From positions 493,001-557,000 of the forward strand of contig JAUIRK010000919.1 of assembly GCA_030549495.1 (NCBI GenBank): DNA of 64,000 nt, given 5' to 3'. Below are positions 25,562-38,596 of the stretch, one piece after another. Both the position numbers and the translations under genes were made by a program. Each line of letters opens with the position of its first letter. Within the stretch, counting starts at the first letter, position 1. This stretch comes from Nectonema munidae. Lineage: Eukaryota > Nematomorpha > Nectonematoida > Nectonematidae. The notes under the pieces are model-generated. The model saw nothing but the letters and a program-made list of their open reading frames with translations. It made no database searches and had not been told where the DNA came from.

Positions 25562-26572
25562 TATTGCATCTTTAAAAATTGCTAAAAATATTTTACCTAC
25601 AAAAATAATGTTAACTCTCTATAAGACTTTGTTTTTGCCGCACATTACATACAGTATGTTTAATTAGGGTCAGACTAGTGATAATACTCTTTATCGTCCA
25701 CAAAAGAAAGTGCTAAGACTGATATTTGGCTGGAAAAAACATTCTCATACAAACTCGCTTTTTGTATTTAACTCAATATTCAAATTCGAGGATATATATC
25801 ATATGAAAGTTGCTCTAGTCCTCTACAAATTCTTGAATTTTCTTCTTCCAAGTTCCTTCAATGAATTCATTTCCGTAAATATTGGAATAAATCGAACATC
25901 TCCACGACATCCTATGACAATGATTCTGCTTTATTACAAATGTTCAAAATCATTCTCTTACAAACTGTCCCTTTCTTCCAACTGCAACAGTACTGACACT
26001 TATTTTTATTATTATTATTATTATTATTCTACTTTCACATTATTTAAAAAATGGATCAAAAGTTTTTACTTAACTTACCAGGAAAATTTTTCATGTTCAA
26101 TTCCCAACTATTGCGCTTGCAAATGTATCCCTCCTACAACAGTTTAACTTAAATGTTGTCTCTAAATTTCCTCTTTTCTTTTTCTTCTACCACCACACCC
26201 TTTAAACTTCATCAATATATTTTTACATATAAATAAATCAATACTATTTACTACAATTTTCTATACATATATTTTTTTCCAATTGTTTATCTATTTAAAA
26301 AAATCTACTATTTCTACTTCAATTTTATTTGATTCAGTTTTTGTCCTGTTTTTACAACGAACTATTCTGAATTTGTTCTGCTTTGCTCATGGTTAGTGTC
26401 TTCAAGCAAGTGAGTGGCCTTTGATGCTGACCCTCAAAAGTTCCTTCTTTTTAATTTTTTCCCTTTGACTCTTGGACTACACTCATGAAAGTTTATTTCC
26501 AAATTTTACTTTTCAATCAATTTTAAGTATTAGTACTTTTGTAATAAATAAAGTTATTATTATGATTATTGT
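25562..26572 (+). pseudogene. Non-LTR retrotransposon copy A, 3' part
   Basis: It continues copy A after the insertion: SLKIAKNILPTKIMLTLYKT, LFLPHITYS, QKKVLRLIFGW, FKFEDIYHMKVALVLYKF and LPSSFNEF are the usual C-terminal landmarks of this LINE type. An ATT run at about 26005-26030 interrupts the frame. A 3' UTR with the tail AATAAATAAAGTTATTATT ends near 26572. Confidence 0.75.
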
Positions 26573-27474
26573 GTGCTTCACGTGGAGCAAACGATCAAAA
26601 TCTCTACTTATCATTTTAACTTTTGAATAAATTTTCATTTTATAATTTTGAGTGCATATATAATGAAAACATTTGAAAAATAATTATATGTTTTCTTTTT
26701 TCTTTTTGAACTAACACTATAATATAGGAAAAAACAGGTACAAAATATGAAAAGATTCACGTAGAAAAAAGGAAGTTTTCAGGTTTTTAAAAATAACAGG
26801 ATAACAATTATGTTTTCTAAAAGTAGATGATGATTCAGTCTGCTGATTAGTTTATAAAATTAATATTTTATTTTATTTATTAGTATTTCAACTAGGTTAT
26901 TTTTTTCAGGTTATAATTTAACTACGAAGAGGTAAAATAATTAAAAGAGGTAATTACATTAAAATATAATTAATTTGCGTAAAATGAAGGGGAATTTAAA
27001 TGCAAAATTAAGAAAATAAAAAATGGTGATTTCAAAAAAGATTCTAAGGTAAGAAAGAGCAAAAAAATGGCAAACATTTAAATGGAAGTGAAATGCGAAA
27101 AAATGCTTTTAAATGTGAGTTAATCGGTTACACTGGCTAGTTAGTTGGATATTATTTGCAGATTGATTCTAAATTTGGGGTTTAGTGAAAAGTAAAGGAT
27201 CTTGTTCTTGATTAGTAAAAAAAGACAATGAGGATTTCTAAAGAAAAATAACTACTATTCAATCATACTCTTTTAAATTTAGTAATAATGTAAGATTCCT
27301 TACAGAACATACTTGGCAATTTATGAGTTCACACTAATGATCTAATTAAGGTGTTATTTTGAAAATATATTATTTTTAGAAAAATAGGGAGATTGAATTG
27401 TAGATCCTGATTGCATCATTCTTATTTTTGAAGGATGGATAGAAACAGCGCAGTAATATTTTGATGCCTGGTTA

Positions 27475-28057
27475 AGACGTCCGAAATCTAAAACGTCCGA
27501 AATCCAAAACGTCCGAAAACCAAAACGTCCGAAACCAAAAGGTCCCAAATTTGATTAACAGTATCTGAACCCTAAAAAACATTTTTTTTCGAGAATCAAA
27601 ATTGTTGAGGAAAAAAACTGAAAAATTGAGCACAAAACTTTTTTTATTTAAAAAAATTCTATTTCTAGTTTTTTAGTTTAAAACTTTACACATTTTATAT
27701 TTAAATTAAAAATGCACTATAATCAAGCGTGTCTTTTTACTGGAGTAGATAAAAATTCATTCCAATCTCTTAAAATCCATTCAAATCGTGTAATTTTTCC
27801 TTTGATTTTTGATAGCAAGTCTAATTTTCAAAGTCTTGCAAATTCAACTAATTAGTATAACTTTTTGCGAGACTTTTTTCCAAAATTGGGTTATATATTT
27901 TAAAATCATAATCTTCAGAAGTGTTTGATTTTAAAATGAAAATTTTTTAGCCAAATTCATTATAATCCAAAAAAATTGGTTTCGGACGTTTTAGTTTTCA
28001 GACGTTTTGGTTTTCGAACGTTTTGGTTTCGGATTTTTTGGATTTCGGACGTTTTGA
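27475..28057. mobile_element. Element with inverted tandem 16-mers at its ends
   Basis: Five head-to-tail copies of AAAACGTCCGAAAnCC at 27475-27550 are mirrored by about five copies of GGnTTTCGGACGTTTT at 27975-28057, separated by 425 bp of AT-rich DNA. This looks like a non-autonomous DNA transposon with repeated sub-terminal motifs. Target duplication and superfamily are unclear. Confidence 0.6.
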
Positions 28058-30369
28058 ATATGAACGAATATTTTGCATGGCAATTTTTCTTAGCGCCTTT
28101 CACAGTATTGTTTTCTTTGGCAACAACCGATTACACAGCATTCATTGATTTTACACTACTGCTTGCACACTCTTTGAAGTTGATTAATGGAAAATGAGAG
28201 AAAATAAATCTAAATTCTGTTTTTAAATGGGACGATGAGTGAACGATAAATCAAAAAATGTGATAATCCTGAAGTAAACCAGTGGAAGAAGCGATTAGGC
28301 TTAGCAAAAGCAATTTCATGCTAAGCAATTTAAAACAGATTCATCTCACCGTCTTACATGTTACATATTCTAAAACTCCAACATGTTCTTGCTAAATTAG
28401 AATGTTATGGTGAGAAATGAAATTGAAAAACATTGGAGCTTTTTCACACTTTGATTAATATGCTTTGAGCTTAAGGAAAAGAGACAAAGTTAAAATGAAA
28501 AAAGGAATTAAGGTAAAAATGGGATGTTTGCTATTTACTTTTCTGTATTATTTTTTTCTCAAAATAATTTACATGATGAGCTTAGATCCACATTAAGCAA
28601 TTTTGATATGAAAATAGTTAAGGAAATTTAACTTAACTATGCATATAAGGAATTTAATAAGGGGACTTTACTTGAATTCCTTATCCACAGCATTTTGGTT
28701 TGGAAAGACGGTCTTAACCACTTAAGATAAGTCAATCGTACTGTACCGACTCTGAAGCATTGTAGAAGGTATTTTTCTAAGCATTACTTTTATTTATAAA
28801 CCCTTTTCATACCAAACTTACAATATTGGTTTCAAACAAAAAAAGCTTTAGACTCTCTCAAAGGTATGTTTTCTTTAGACTTTGAAAATATATAGAACAT
28901 TTCATATTTTTCATGTTCTTTTTATGAAAGTACCTAAAATTATAAACAAAACTACGATATTAAATGGCCGTGTTTTTTAACGCTAACCTTCATTTTTATG
29001 CATAACAAATTCTTTCTACCATTTGCAAAATTTTAATTGTTCCTGTCTTACGTTGTGTTTTCTTCTAACTCATCTACTTATTGTCTTTTTCCTCTGTTAA
29101 TCTTTTTACTGAGATTTATATTCTAAAGTCGAAAATGAAATAATGGCCGACTACTGAATAACAACTGAAAAGTGATTGTAGTCAGTACCTTAAAATGGCA
29201 GCTAATTGGATTTTTTCCCGTTTTACCATGCTCAAAGGTAAATCTAAAATTTCTTAATTTCTTACTGAAGTGTGAAATCTAAAGGTTTATGCAAACCGCT
29301 GCAAGATTTCCAACATCATGTATTATATTTATATATATTTGAAGAAAAAAAAACACACCAGAAAAGGTTATCTTGGACGTGAGCAAACAAAGCAACCTTT
29401 AAGGTTACACCCAGGAATTTCAGAGTACTTGGAAAGATACCATAGTTTTAAACTTTGGAACAGAACTTCCGCTTTGCCCTAACAACCATTTGTGGGTCTC
29501 ATAAAAAGAGACAACTTTTAACCTTATTGATAGTTGAGAAGAACTGAGTCTGAACTTGGGCTTGTTAAGAATCAAATAAACTTTTTATCTTGGCGAGGTC
29601 AAAATCTTTTCTGTCATACTGGGCACTGCTGTAGCAAATTTCATTTTCCACTTCGATGCAACAACTTAACTCCTGTTTTAGTTAGTTTTAAATCATTCGC
29701 TACGTAACTTTTATTAGTCTGGAAAATGAAGCTTTTGTTGTAAGTTTATTTATCTTTTTTCCATTCGGATCATCATTATGTCCGATATATCAACGTCAGA
29801 TGTAGATTTCTAGGCTGAACAAACTGGAATTTGTAACTAATTGCAGTATGGAACTGGAGAGATTCAAGATACTTCATAATTGGGTTTTTGAACAAAGATA
29901 CATCAAACATGTAAAAATAGAAATCATTCAAGTGGTTTTTTGACTCTTGACAAATTCTAAGAGTTGTATGAGGAAGCCACTTCTTATCAAAATATTCTTC
30001 ATATGTGATTCAATATTTGGTATAACGTGTCAATTTTGCTTGCTTTGAGCTAATGTATTTAGAAAAATTTTATAATCTTAAAAAGTGTTTGCGTACCAAA
30101 AAATACAATATTTGCTCAAAAATTAAATTAATCAAAAAGAATAAAAATATAGAAGTTACATGGTAACCAACATGTTCAGCGGACTAGATTAACACAGGAA
30201 AGTGACAAAAATAGATTGAAAATTTACCATGCATTTAAATGTACGATTTTTCTCTTGAAAATTAATTAATTTGTCAAGTTAAAATTTTGAATATAGGTTG
30301 TAAATTTGAAGAATTATATGGTTTTGAGATTTCAAGTCATTCGAAGCAAAAGCCGAAATGTTATTGGCA
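28058..30369. other. AT-rich intergenic DNA
   Basis: No gene, RNA or complete repeat recognised. Confidence 0.4.
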
Positions 30370-30398
30370 TGTGAAAAAGTAATTCCTTATGTGCCTAC

Positions 30399-30590
30399 AT
30401 TTCTCTGTTTAAAGGGCATTTTACTCATTGGCTTGATGGACTCAATATTCAACCTCTAAGACATCATACTTTTGAAGAGATTAAAGGACGAGATGTACTA
30501 GGAATTTTACCTGGAGAAAAAAGAGGAGTAAAAGCTGCTGCATTAGTAGACACTTGTAAGCCATGGATACTTCTACAAAGTTCACTTTAT
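30399..30590 (+). other. Open coding-like segment, unidentified
   Basis: One frame is open for 63 codons and reads like protein: HFTHWLDGLNIQPLRHHTF, EEIKGRDVLGILPGEKRG and ALVDTCKPWILLQ, then a stop. It has no start codon or clear splice sites. A further overlapping frame to 30766 may be the frameshifted continuation. I do not recognise the family; a transposon fragment is the likeliest explanation. Confidence 0.3.
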
Positions 30591-31799
30591 TAGTGACGCC
30601 TCTTTATAGTGAAGACTTTAGAGCAGTATTTCCGAAAGCCTATCTACCGAATAACCCAAAAATTATTGTTTGTAGCGATTTTGATATGACACCCTTGACC
30701 TTGAAGAGAATTTGTCTATTACTCTTTACATGGAGACATAAACTCAAAAGAGTAACTCTCACATAGTGATCCGGCTTTGACCTATTTCTATTTTAGCAAA
30801 ACCATATAATTTTTTTTATCTCGATTCAAAAAACTAATAAATTTTTAAAAAAATTACGGTAATATTTAAAACAACAAAATAAGAAATCTAATAAAAGTAA
30901 TCCTACCCTAAGAATTTATAATTTCTCCATTTTGAGGATAATTACGCAAATGTTTGAAAAGGTTGCCTTAGAAACTCAACAAAATTTCTTATAACATAGA
31001 AGTTTGATAATAAAAAAGAGACTAAACTTGTTGATGGAAATAAAGCAAGGCGTATTCAAAGTATTGACTGTTTGGAGCTGTGCATCAAATAATGGAGATT
31101 TGTGTTTGTAGCAGGAAGGAAGGATCTTACAGTAAGATGAAGAGTTGAATTTATAAAATAAATGATAAAGAGTTTTTAAAATGATAATAATTTGTCCTTC
31201 CCAGGGAAAAAGTCGGTTAGGAAAACTGTCCTTGGAAAAAAGTGCGGGTATCCATGAAGTAAAAAGTATATGAAAGAAAAGTGGCCTAACCGTAAAAAGC
31301 GTTGTTGAAGAGATTGCCAGTTATTCGTTAAAATGAGGGGAAGTTGATTACCGTGATGTGATTGAACCAAGTTACCACCGAAATGGGCATTTAATGAAAG
31401 TGGGACAAAGGGCGCAGGAATTATAGAGGATTGGGACACAGCAACATCAGATGATATGTGTGGAGTGTTGGAATGAGAGCAAACTTTTGTGTGTGTAAGG
31501 AGATTGCCTGTTTGCATATGTCGCGAGCCACAGAGAGTGTTGTGTTGTTAGTGAGAGCAAATATGAAATAGCGATTTCCCACACCTTGTTTAGTTAAGGA
31601 AATGAAATGTGAGTAAGGACGCGCGAATCGAATGACCTCGCCTCATTGAATAAACAGATCTACTTTTTCTTCGAAAAATAACTCAGCTTCCGATTAGCGC
31701 TTCGCCAAATTTTAGAACCATTTTTAGATTGTCAAAGTGATGCCGTATTCAAATGAGTGTTCGACATTTGCTTTACCTTGGCGATGCGAACATATGGTC

Positions 31800-32023
31800 A
31801 TTTACTCCACGGGTATTTTTAAACAAACACTATATTTTTATTTTTGTCATCCCTGATACTTGGTGATGTGATCTTGGCAAGCTGCAAATGGATTATAAGC
31901 ACAACTTTCAGTCAACACCACAAGTAAAAATACTTTGCATGGATAACTATGAATTTACCTTGACAGCCAGCGCGAAGGTGCCTGAATCTCAACCGGTCTT
32001 GATGTTAAATGGCAAATACGTAT
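31800..32023 (+). other. Possible exon, cupredoxin-like stretch
   Basis: A plus-strand frame after ACTTTCAG at 31910 reads NYEFTLTASAKVPES and PVLMLNGKYVSPTF before a stop. That spacing resembles the start of the first cupredoxin domain of multicopper oxidases (beta strand, then NGxxxxPT). A donor GTATCC follows NGKY at 32023. A good plus-strand donor, GTGAGT at 31610, lies upstream and could end a leader exon. No downstream exon with the copper-binding HxH motif was found, so the assignment is weak. Confidence 0.22.
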
Positions 32024-32803
32024 CCCCCACGTTTTTAGCTCACTAATTTGCTTTACATATTACTTGCCTAATAAATACTTCTACTTCCATAAAAAATTTT
32101 CTTTATCAAGAATTGATCAGTCTAATGAAAAATTATACCGAATTCTTTGCTTTTTATCTTAATTCTATAATTTTTTAAATATAAACACTTAATTTTAGGA
32201 TGAAACATGCTCGAGTGGATATTCTCGTACGTTTAAATATCTTGGCCAACTTCTTTGCGTGTTTTGACATCTCACGAACTTTGTCACGTCCTAATTATGT
32301 CCCATCCTGTATTTGCTTGTCACCACAGCCTTTGTGTATTTAAATATCACAGTGTTACAATTTAAAATTATAACGCTGCAATGTCGCCTTCTCGAAGAAA
32401 ATAATCGACGCAACCTTTATAATGTCACTGTATTCTTCGTGCGTGATATATCTTTGTACATAGTCATGCGCAATTGCCATCTTTTTTCGATAAAAGACCA
32501 AAAAACTTTTTTTTGGATAATTGCTAATAACCAGAAAGGCTGAAATCCATTCCTTCAAAAAAGTTCACTGATCTGTCATGATTTTTAAAAGTTTACAAAA
32601 GAAAACGCATCACTGATACAAGTAAAGATACAATCTTTACATCTTACCTACAACTATTGGATTCAAGTACCTATATTCAACTAAATATGGTTCTGTATTT
32701 CGGTTTTTAACACATAATAATTTAGCTGTAGCCTCTAGCAAGTTTTATCTCTATTGTAACTACAACATATTTGTAACATTGTCACTTTTTAATAAGCTAG
32801 CGT

Positions 32804-32906
32804 CTGTGTGTGTGTGTGTGTGTGTGTGTTGTGGGGTTGTTTTGTTTTTGTTTTTTTTTTTTTTTTGTTTTGTTTTTTTTTTTTGGGTTTTTTGGTTTTT
32901 TTGTTT

Positions 32907-32938
<32 letters not shown>
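32804..32938. repeat. TG repeat followed by T/G-rich low-complexity tract
   Basis: (TG)n at about 32806-32828 is followed by roughly 100 bp of T runs broken by G. Open frames crossing it are artefacts of composition. Confidence 0.9.
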
Positions 32939-32939
<1 letters not shown>

Positions 32940-33963
32940 TATATATATATTGTTTACCCATCTATATGTCCATGCGCGCGCAGTTACGATGTTTTACAAA
33001 ATCTCGCCTTCATTATACTTATAAATCGTTAACTAAGTAAATAATTACTAACTAACTAACAAATTAACTGACTAATAAATTATTACTAAATAACCAAAAT
33101 AACCTCTTTGAACAGCTACAGTTAGACAAACTCCGTTTAAATTTTCATTGTGACACTGTGACCTTTGAATACACCAAGTACATAGATGTATGCATAAGAA
33201 TATGCTATATATAGTGACATTTAGGTGGCACAAATTCCCTATAGCTTTTTGCATGGTCCACTGTGACATATAGAATATAGATACGCATGTTACATATATT
33301 AAATATTTCTTAGATGATGTGACAAGCCCTATTATATTTTGATTGATGCAATTTCTTAGCTAGAGTGTCTTTTTGCGTGGAATACCACAATTTATTAAAA
33401 CTATAAATGAAAAGAGACTAAAATTTTTAAGAATAAAAGAACAATGGCGAATATTAAAAAACTTTTAAAGAATTCATAACTTATATTGTGGTATTACGAG
33501 CCGAACAACCTTGGATCCGAAGTATTGAATCTTGTTTTCGCATAAAAAATACTAATCTCTCGTTGATGTGTCAGTTGTTTCAAAGAATCAAAGAGATGAA
33601 TAAATTTTGTTACCAGTAAATTTGTTGGCCTTCGTACACCATTTTGAGGAGAGAGAAAAGAAGAAAGTTTTCGGCTCAAGAAATGACAAAGTGAGAGAAA
33701 TCGCGTAAACACTCGATGTAATTTCTAGCGTTTATCGCGGGATGCGAACTAACATGATGCCTCCTGCTGTAACAGATGATCTGAGGGAAATGTTTGTAAA
33801 ATGGAAGACATCAGTTACATAACTTTTGATGTCATGATGAGTAGGGGTTCATTGTCAATAGCACAACACAAACCTTATTTATCGTATCTTCCACACAATC
33901 CTCAAACGTTATTATTTAAATTTGAAATATAGAAATATCATTTTATAGCGTTTTTTTCTAAGT

Positions 33964-34020
33964 ACAGTAGACCCTCATTAACTCGGACCCTCTCGGATAT
34001 CGGATAAGTCGGACCGTGAC
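33964..34020 (+). mobile_element. Terminal fragment of a Tigger/pogo-like element
   Basis: TACAGTAGACCCTCATTAAC followed by repeated TCGGA motifs (CTCGGACCC, ATCGGATAAGTCGGAC) is the standard look of a pogo-type terminus with a TA target. The other end was not found. Confidence 0.55.
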
Positions 34021-37000
34021 CAAGAATACAAATATTTGCCCTCATAGGCTTACAAGCGGGCATTTTCTTTGACTTTTTTAATTTTGCTTTGGCTAACAAG
34101 CAAAAATTTAAATCATTCTAAATTTTGACATTATTCCAAAGCTTGTTGTGGCTATAAATTCATCCTTATTGGAGCTTTGGTGGAAAGAGATTTTATTGGT
34201 GCACTATTATATTCATAAGATATTAATTAAGAAAAGAAATTACCTTTGGTTTTATAATATTTACAAAGAGAGAAAATCTTCACAATATTTTTTTGTATTT
34301 CTTTTTTGAAGACCATGTTCCTCTGTGCCAAATTAAAACAATTAAAGGAACAGAAAATCCGAAGCTTTAGCGTCCTTCTGGTGACACATCTGAATACGTT
34401 CACAAATGCACTAGAATGAGCTGCTGATGTGTTTTGGCTGTTGAAGTTGGAAAAACTAGAGAAAACAAAAAATTTGTAAGAAGCCAAAAACTTTGTAGCA
34501 ATTTACGAACTCACCAACACACGCACACAAACATACACACACATCATTACAAAGAAGGAGAGGTAGGTGCGTGTTTTTTTCGTTTCGAAAAATGAGAACT
34601 GCCATTCATCTTCCAAATCTTGAACATTTCAATAACGCTTTCTCTCAAAAGCGCGCGCGTGTGCGAGTGTTTCAGCGCTTCAAAAAACGCGAAAATAACA
34701 ATTACAACTCTCTTCCTAAATTTTCTAGAATCTCAGAATATCGCAGAGATGCTCTACTGATCTAAAAAGTTTGCTTCTTCCTGACACAGAAACGAGAAGG
34801 CCCTCACACTCAACAAACGGGAGGGGGCTGGGCTAATGAAAGCGTTTAAATCATCTCAATGAATTTCGATGCTTGAAAAAGAAATTCCACGCTGGCTCAG
34901 GCTGCAAAATAAGTAAATTTGAACAGTGGAGAAACGATATGACTTGTCTTTTAGTGAAAATAGTGCAAAAGCACTCCAGGATATATTTGACGCAATAAAA
35001 AATCTTATACCAATATTTTGATATTTCAATAAATTTCTAAATTTATGTAAAACTTTCAATTTATTGTATTATTCATTTTAAACAAATGCCATGTTGAATT
35101 TTATTCAGATAAAATAAAACCTTTCGGTCTAAATAATTTTTCAAGATCAATTTTGTAATGCTTTATTTTAAGTTCCATAAGAGAGAAAATTGTGCTGTAA
35201 ATCATTAAATTATATCATTTTATTTTTATTTTTTATTAAAGTTTGCCATTCCCATTCTGAAGTTAAAAAAGTATCGGTTCTCATTATTCCCAAATATCAC
35301 TTATGGCCAAAGCCATAAGTACTATGCCTTGCGTATTCACCAAGCTGGTTAGTAACAAATGCAGGCTTGGATGTACTAATCCACAGGTTTTTGAAGTAAG
35401 AAATTAGAACCATGCTCATCGATTGCAAATTGTCACCAACTTTCGCAATTAAGTTGTGGCCTGTATTCAAAGTAACGGTTAAAAATATTAACAAGGAATT
35501 TCACGTTTAAAAGTTTGACTTCTGACAAAACAACGCCCTGAAATTTGGGTGTTGTGGCAGGCGGGTGGGTGTGAAAAATGTGTAATTTATAGACCAAACT
35601 TTTATGTTATACTTTTTAATTTTTATTGCATATTTTCATTGGTATAGGAAAGCATGAAAGAGTAAATCAATGAAAGGCCTTTAATTTCTGATCGAATTTC
35701 AATCTGAAAGAGAATCGCTAAAATCCAAAGCAATTTTTCTGCAATCGATTGTCTATATACAAATGATAAAAATTTTAATCAAATCTTATATTTTGAAAAA
35801 AATGTCATCAACTCCACAAATTCCTTGGAGAGCTTCACATCAAAAGAATATTTGCAGCATAAAAGAGTTATTTCCCATTTTTGCCAGCTGCTCATAGATC
35901 ACTTTCAGATATTTTTCACGTTTGCCATTTTTATTTTTTACCGAATCTACTTCAATGCAAAATAACATTTTTATTGCAACATAAAATTTTTTCAGAAAAG
36001 ATTAATTCCCCTACGATATAAATGCTTAAACCTGACTAAATTTCTTTTTTCGAAACCTTTTTCATGCTTTTATTTCTTTTTACATCTGATCAAAACTCAA
36101 CAGATTAAACTTAATTTGCAAACTGATTGATAAATATCAAAATTTGAAGAAAAAAAATTTCCCCAATTCTAAAATAAGTGTTTCAATTTTCCTAAAGATG
36201 CGCATTACATGAATTCATAATGATATTCCATTATAAATGATGCGTTTATGACTGGAGTAGTGAATATGTTACTTTTTTAAATTACAATATTTTAATTTAA
36301 ATGAAAAAGTTTACTTTTCAGCCGCAATCCTTTCCCATTTGAAATTTATAGCGAATGTTTGATTTTGATTGAGCATCCTCAAAATTAATTTATTTTCTGT
36401 GCTTTGAGTGTTTGGTTCAAGGGTGAAACTTTGATTTTTTTTAATTTCCACTGCAAAGAAAAAATTTAGGAGGGTGGCAAACTTTTTACATTTTAAATAT
36501 TTTAAAGTGTGGGAAAGAGGGCCAAGTTTTGAAAGGAAGAAGGAATAGTGACTGATGATCACACCTTGCTAAATACGCTACAAATTTAATTGATTCGTTA
36601 GTTAATTAGTATACTAATTAGTTATATGTTTAGTGTTAGTTAAGTTACATTTCGCATCAAATTAAGCGAAAAAGCCATATGGGAGGTCATAGTAGGGGTG
36701 GAAACGTTATGTCTATAGAAGTATTATAAACCCTTTTATAGTTGTTGTTGTTGTTCTGCTTTTAAAAATGGATACCATCTTTTAAGCTTTTTCTACATTA
36801 AAAACTAAGAGTTTATTTCTGATAAAAGAATGAGTTGTCGTTTATAACCATTTTTTAAGTTATTTATTCTTTTAACTCTCTTTCAACTTTTAGAAAGAAT
36901 AAAATCTCAAATTTTACAAAAATATTTTAAACATTTACTCGTGGTTGATTTTCACTAAATTTTCAAACCTTATAATTGGGTCAATGCAAAGCCAATATTT

Positions 37001-37270
37001 CGATTCTAAACTTATTAATCATCTTAAATGAGATTCCTTTTTCACCAAAATTGGAAACTTTGTTAGGGCGATAAAGTAACATTTTTATGTGTTAACTTTT
37101 ATTTCTGTCTTGAGAATAAATTTTTTTTTGTCAATTTCAAAAAATTTACTGCCAAGCCAAATATTTTAAGAAATTCAAGTTTTTTTGTTTAAATGACAAT
37201 TATTAAAGATTTATTTACTTCAATTTAGAAGCGCCTCACTTGTAATACAAATTTTCCAGAAATAAACTTT
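34021..37270. other. Intergenic DNA, no gene resolved
   Basis: A GC-richer patch at 34500-34860 contains a good minus-strand donor (GTTG|GTGAGT, about 34510) but no open frame of note, so it may be a non-coding leader exon. The rest is AT-rich without recognisable content. Confidence 0.35.
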
Positions 37271-37729
37271 TATTGCAGTCGACTATCACTAATTCGGAAA
37301 GCCTGTCCGAATTTATCTTTTTTTTTGGATTATGATGCTTCTTATTTTTTAAAAAATCAGACTTTGCTCATCGAATTCTCTCACTAACTTGACTCCAACT
37401 AAAATCAATGTCAGTTTTATACTAAAAGTACAAAAAATCATTGCACATCAGAATTTGGAAGTTAATTTTAAGATGCACTGATTCTACTGGGTGTAGACAA
37501 TTCTTTGAACATTTCTTTTAAATTTATTCTTTTAGGTGCTTTGGTCTTTCTCCAATAACTTTTTTTTGCGAGATATAAAGAATCATTAGTTCTTCTTCAT
37601 TTATGAAACTTTTATTTTCTAGGCCTTCAAAAAGCTCAGTTGTTCATTGAATTAATCATTCAATAATTTTGCTAAATTAAAGATCACCTGAATAATCAAA
37701 GTGCCGGATTAACGAAAGTCCAAATTATA
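37271..37729. mobile_element. Tigger/pogo-like MITE
   Basis: The left end GACTATCACTAATTCGG matches the inverted right end GACTTTCGTTAATCCGG, each within about 10 bases of a TA. No transposase is encoded. The element is about 460 bp. Its ends resemble the fragment at 33964. Confidence 0.6.
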
Positions 37730-37900
37730 GTATCATCAACGGTAATATATTCGGTTTTCACTCTCTCAATAATGGCCTCTTTAAAAAGATAATTTATAAC
37801 TAACACATTAGTTGTATTAAATAATATAAAGCTTTGAACAAATATAACTTGATTATAACATTTATTCATCGTTAATTCAACTAAATGCATTGGTTCAGAC

Positions 37901-38596
37901 TAGAGCTTCTGTCTCGAGATTTCCCGAGTCTCGATTCTCGAGAAATTTTTGTCGAGACTCAAGAATTAAAAAATTTTTTTTTTCAGAAAACATGTTAAAT
38001 TTTGAATAAATATTAAAAAAAAATAAATAATCAACTTTTGAATATTCAAATTTTGAAGAAATTTTAGAATATGCATAAAATATTTTTGATAAAATTTTTT
38101 CTCATTATTCAGAGTATGGAACTGAAATACAAGAAAGCCAAATTCAAGTCGAATCTGTTGATGAGTTTGAAGAAGAATCTCTAACTCAAAGTTTAAATAG
38201 AGAAATTAAAGAATACATGTATGATAAAAAAAAAGTTAGTACAATAGAAGAAGAACTATAGATGTTCAAACAAAATAAAATTTTTGATTTATCAGAATCA
38301 ATGCAATTGTTAAAAAATTCTCTTTTATGCATCCAACCAACTTCTTGTCAATGCGAAAGAATCTTCTAAAATGTATCAAATACTTTATCTCCAAAACGAT
38401 TGAGTTTGAAAAACGAATCTTTAAATGCTCTTGTTTTTTTAAAAAGTTATTTTAGTAATAAAACAAAATAAATTTTTTTTTCGTAAAATATTTTTATTAT
38501 TTTTTAACTTCTCGAAACTTTTCTCGAGTCTCGAGAATCATATATTTTTTTCTCGTTTCTCAAGAATTAAATTTTATCGAGAAATCAGAATCTCTA
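37901..38596 (+). mobile_element. hAT element with transposase C-terminal remnant
   Basis: Ends TAGAGCTTCTG and TAGAGATTCTG (inverted), followed by repeated CTCGAGA motifs, are flanked by an exact 8-bp duplication GTTCAGAC (37893-37900 and 38597-38604). Inside, on the plus strand, a broken frame reads QPTSCQCERIF, then NTLSPKRLSL and LNALVFLKSYF. That is the hAT C-terminal dimerisation region (ERIFS...KR..L...L..L.FLK). The N-terminal and catalytic parts are deleted, and a stop follows ERIF, so it is non-autonomous. Confidence 0.88.

Noticed and set aside
32779-33040. Overlapping open frames rich in Cys/Val and Phe
   Set aside because: They cross a (TG)n and T/G-rich tract. Composition alone keeps them open.
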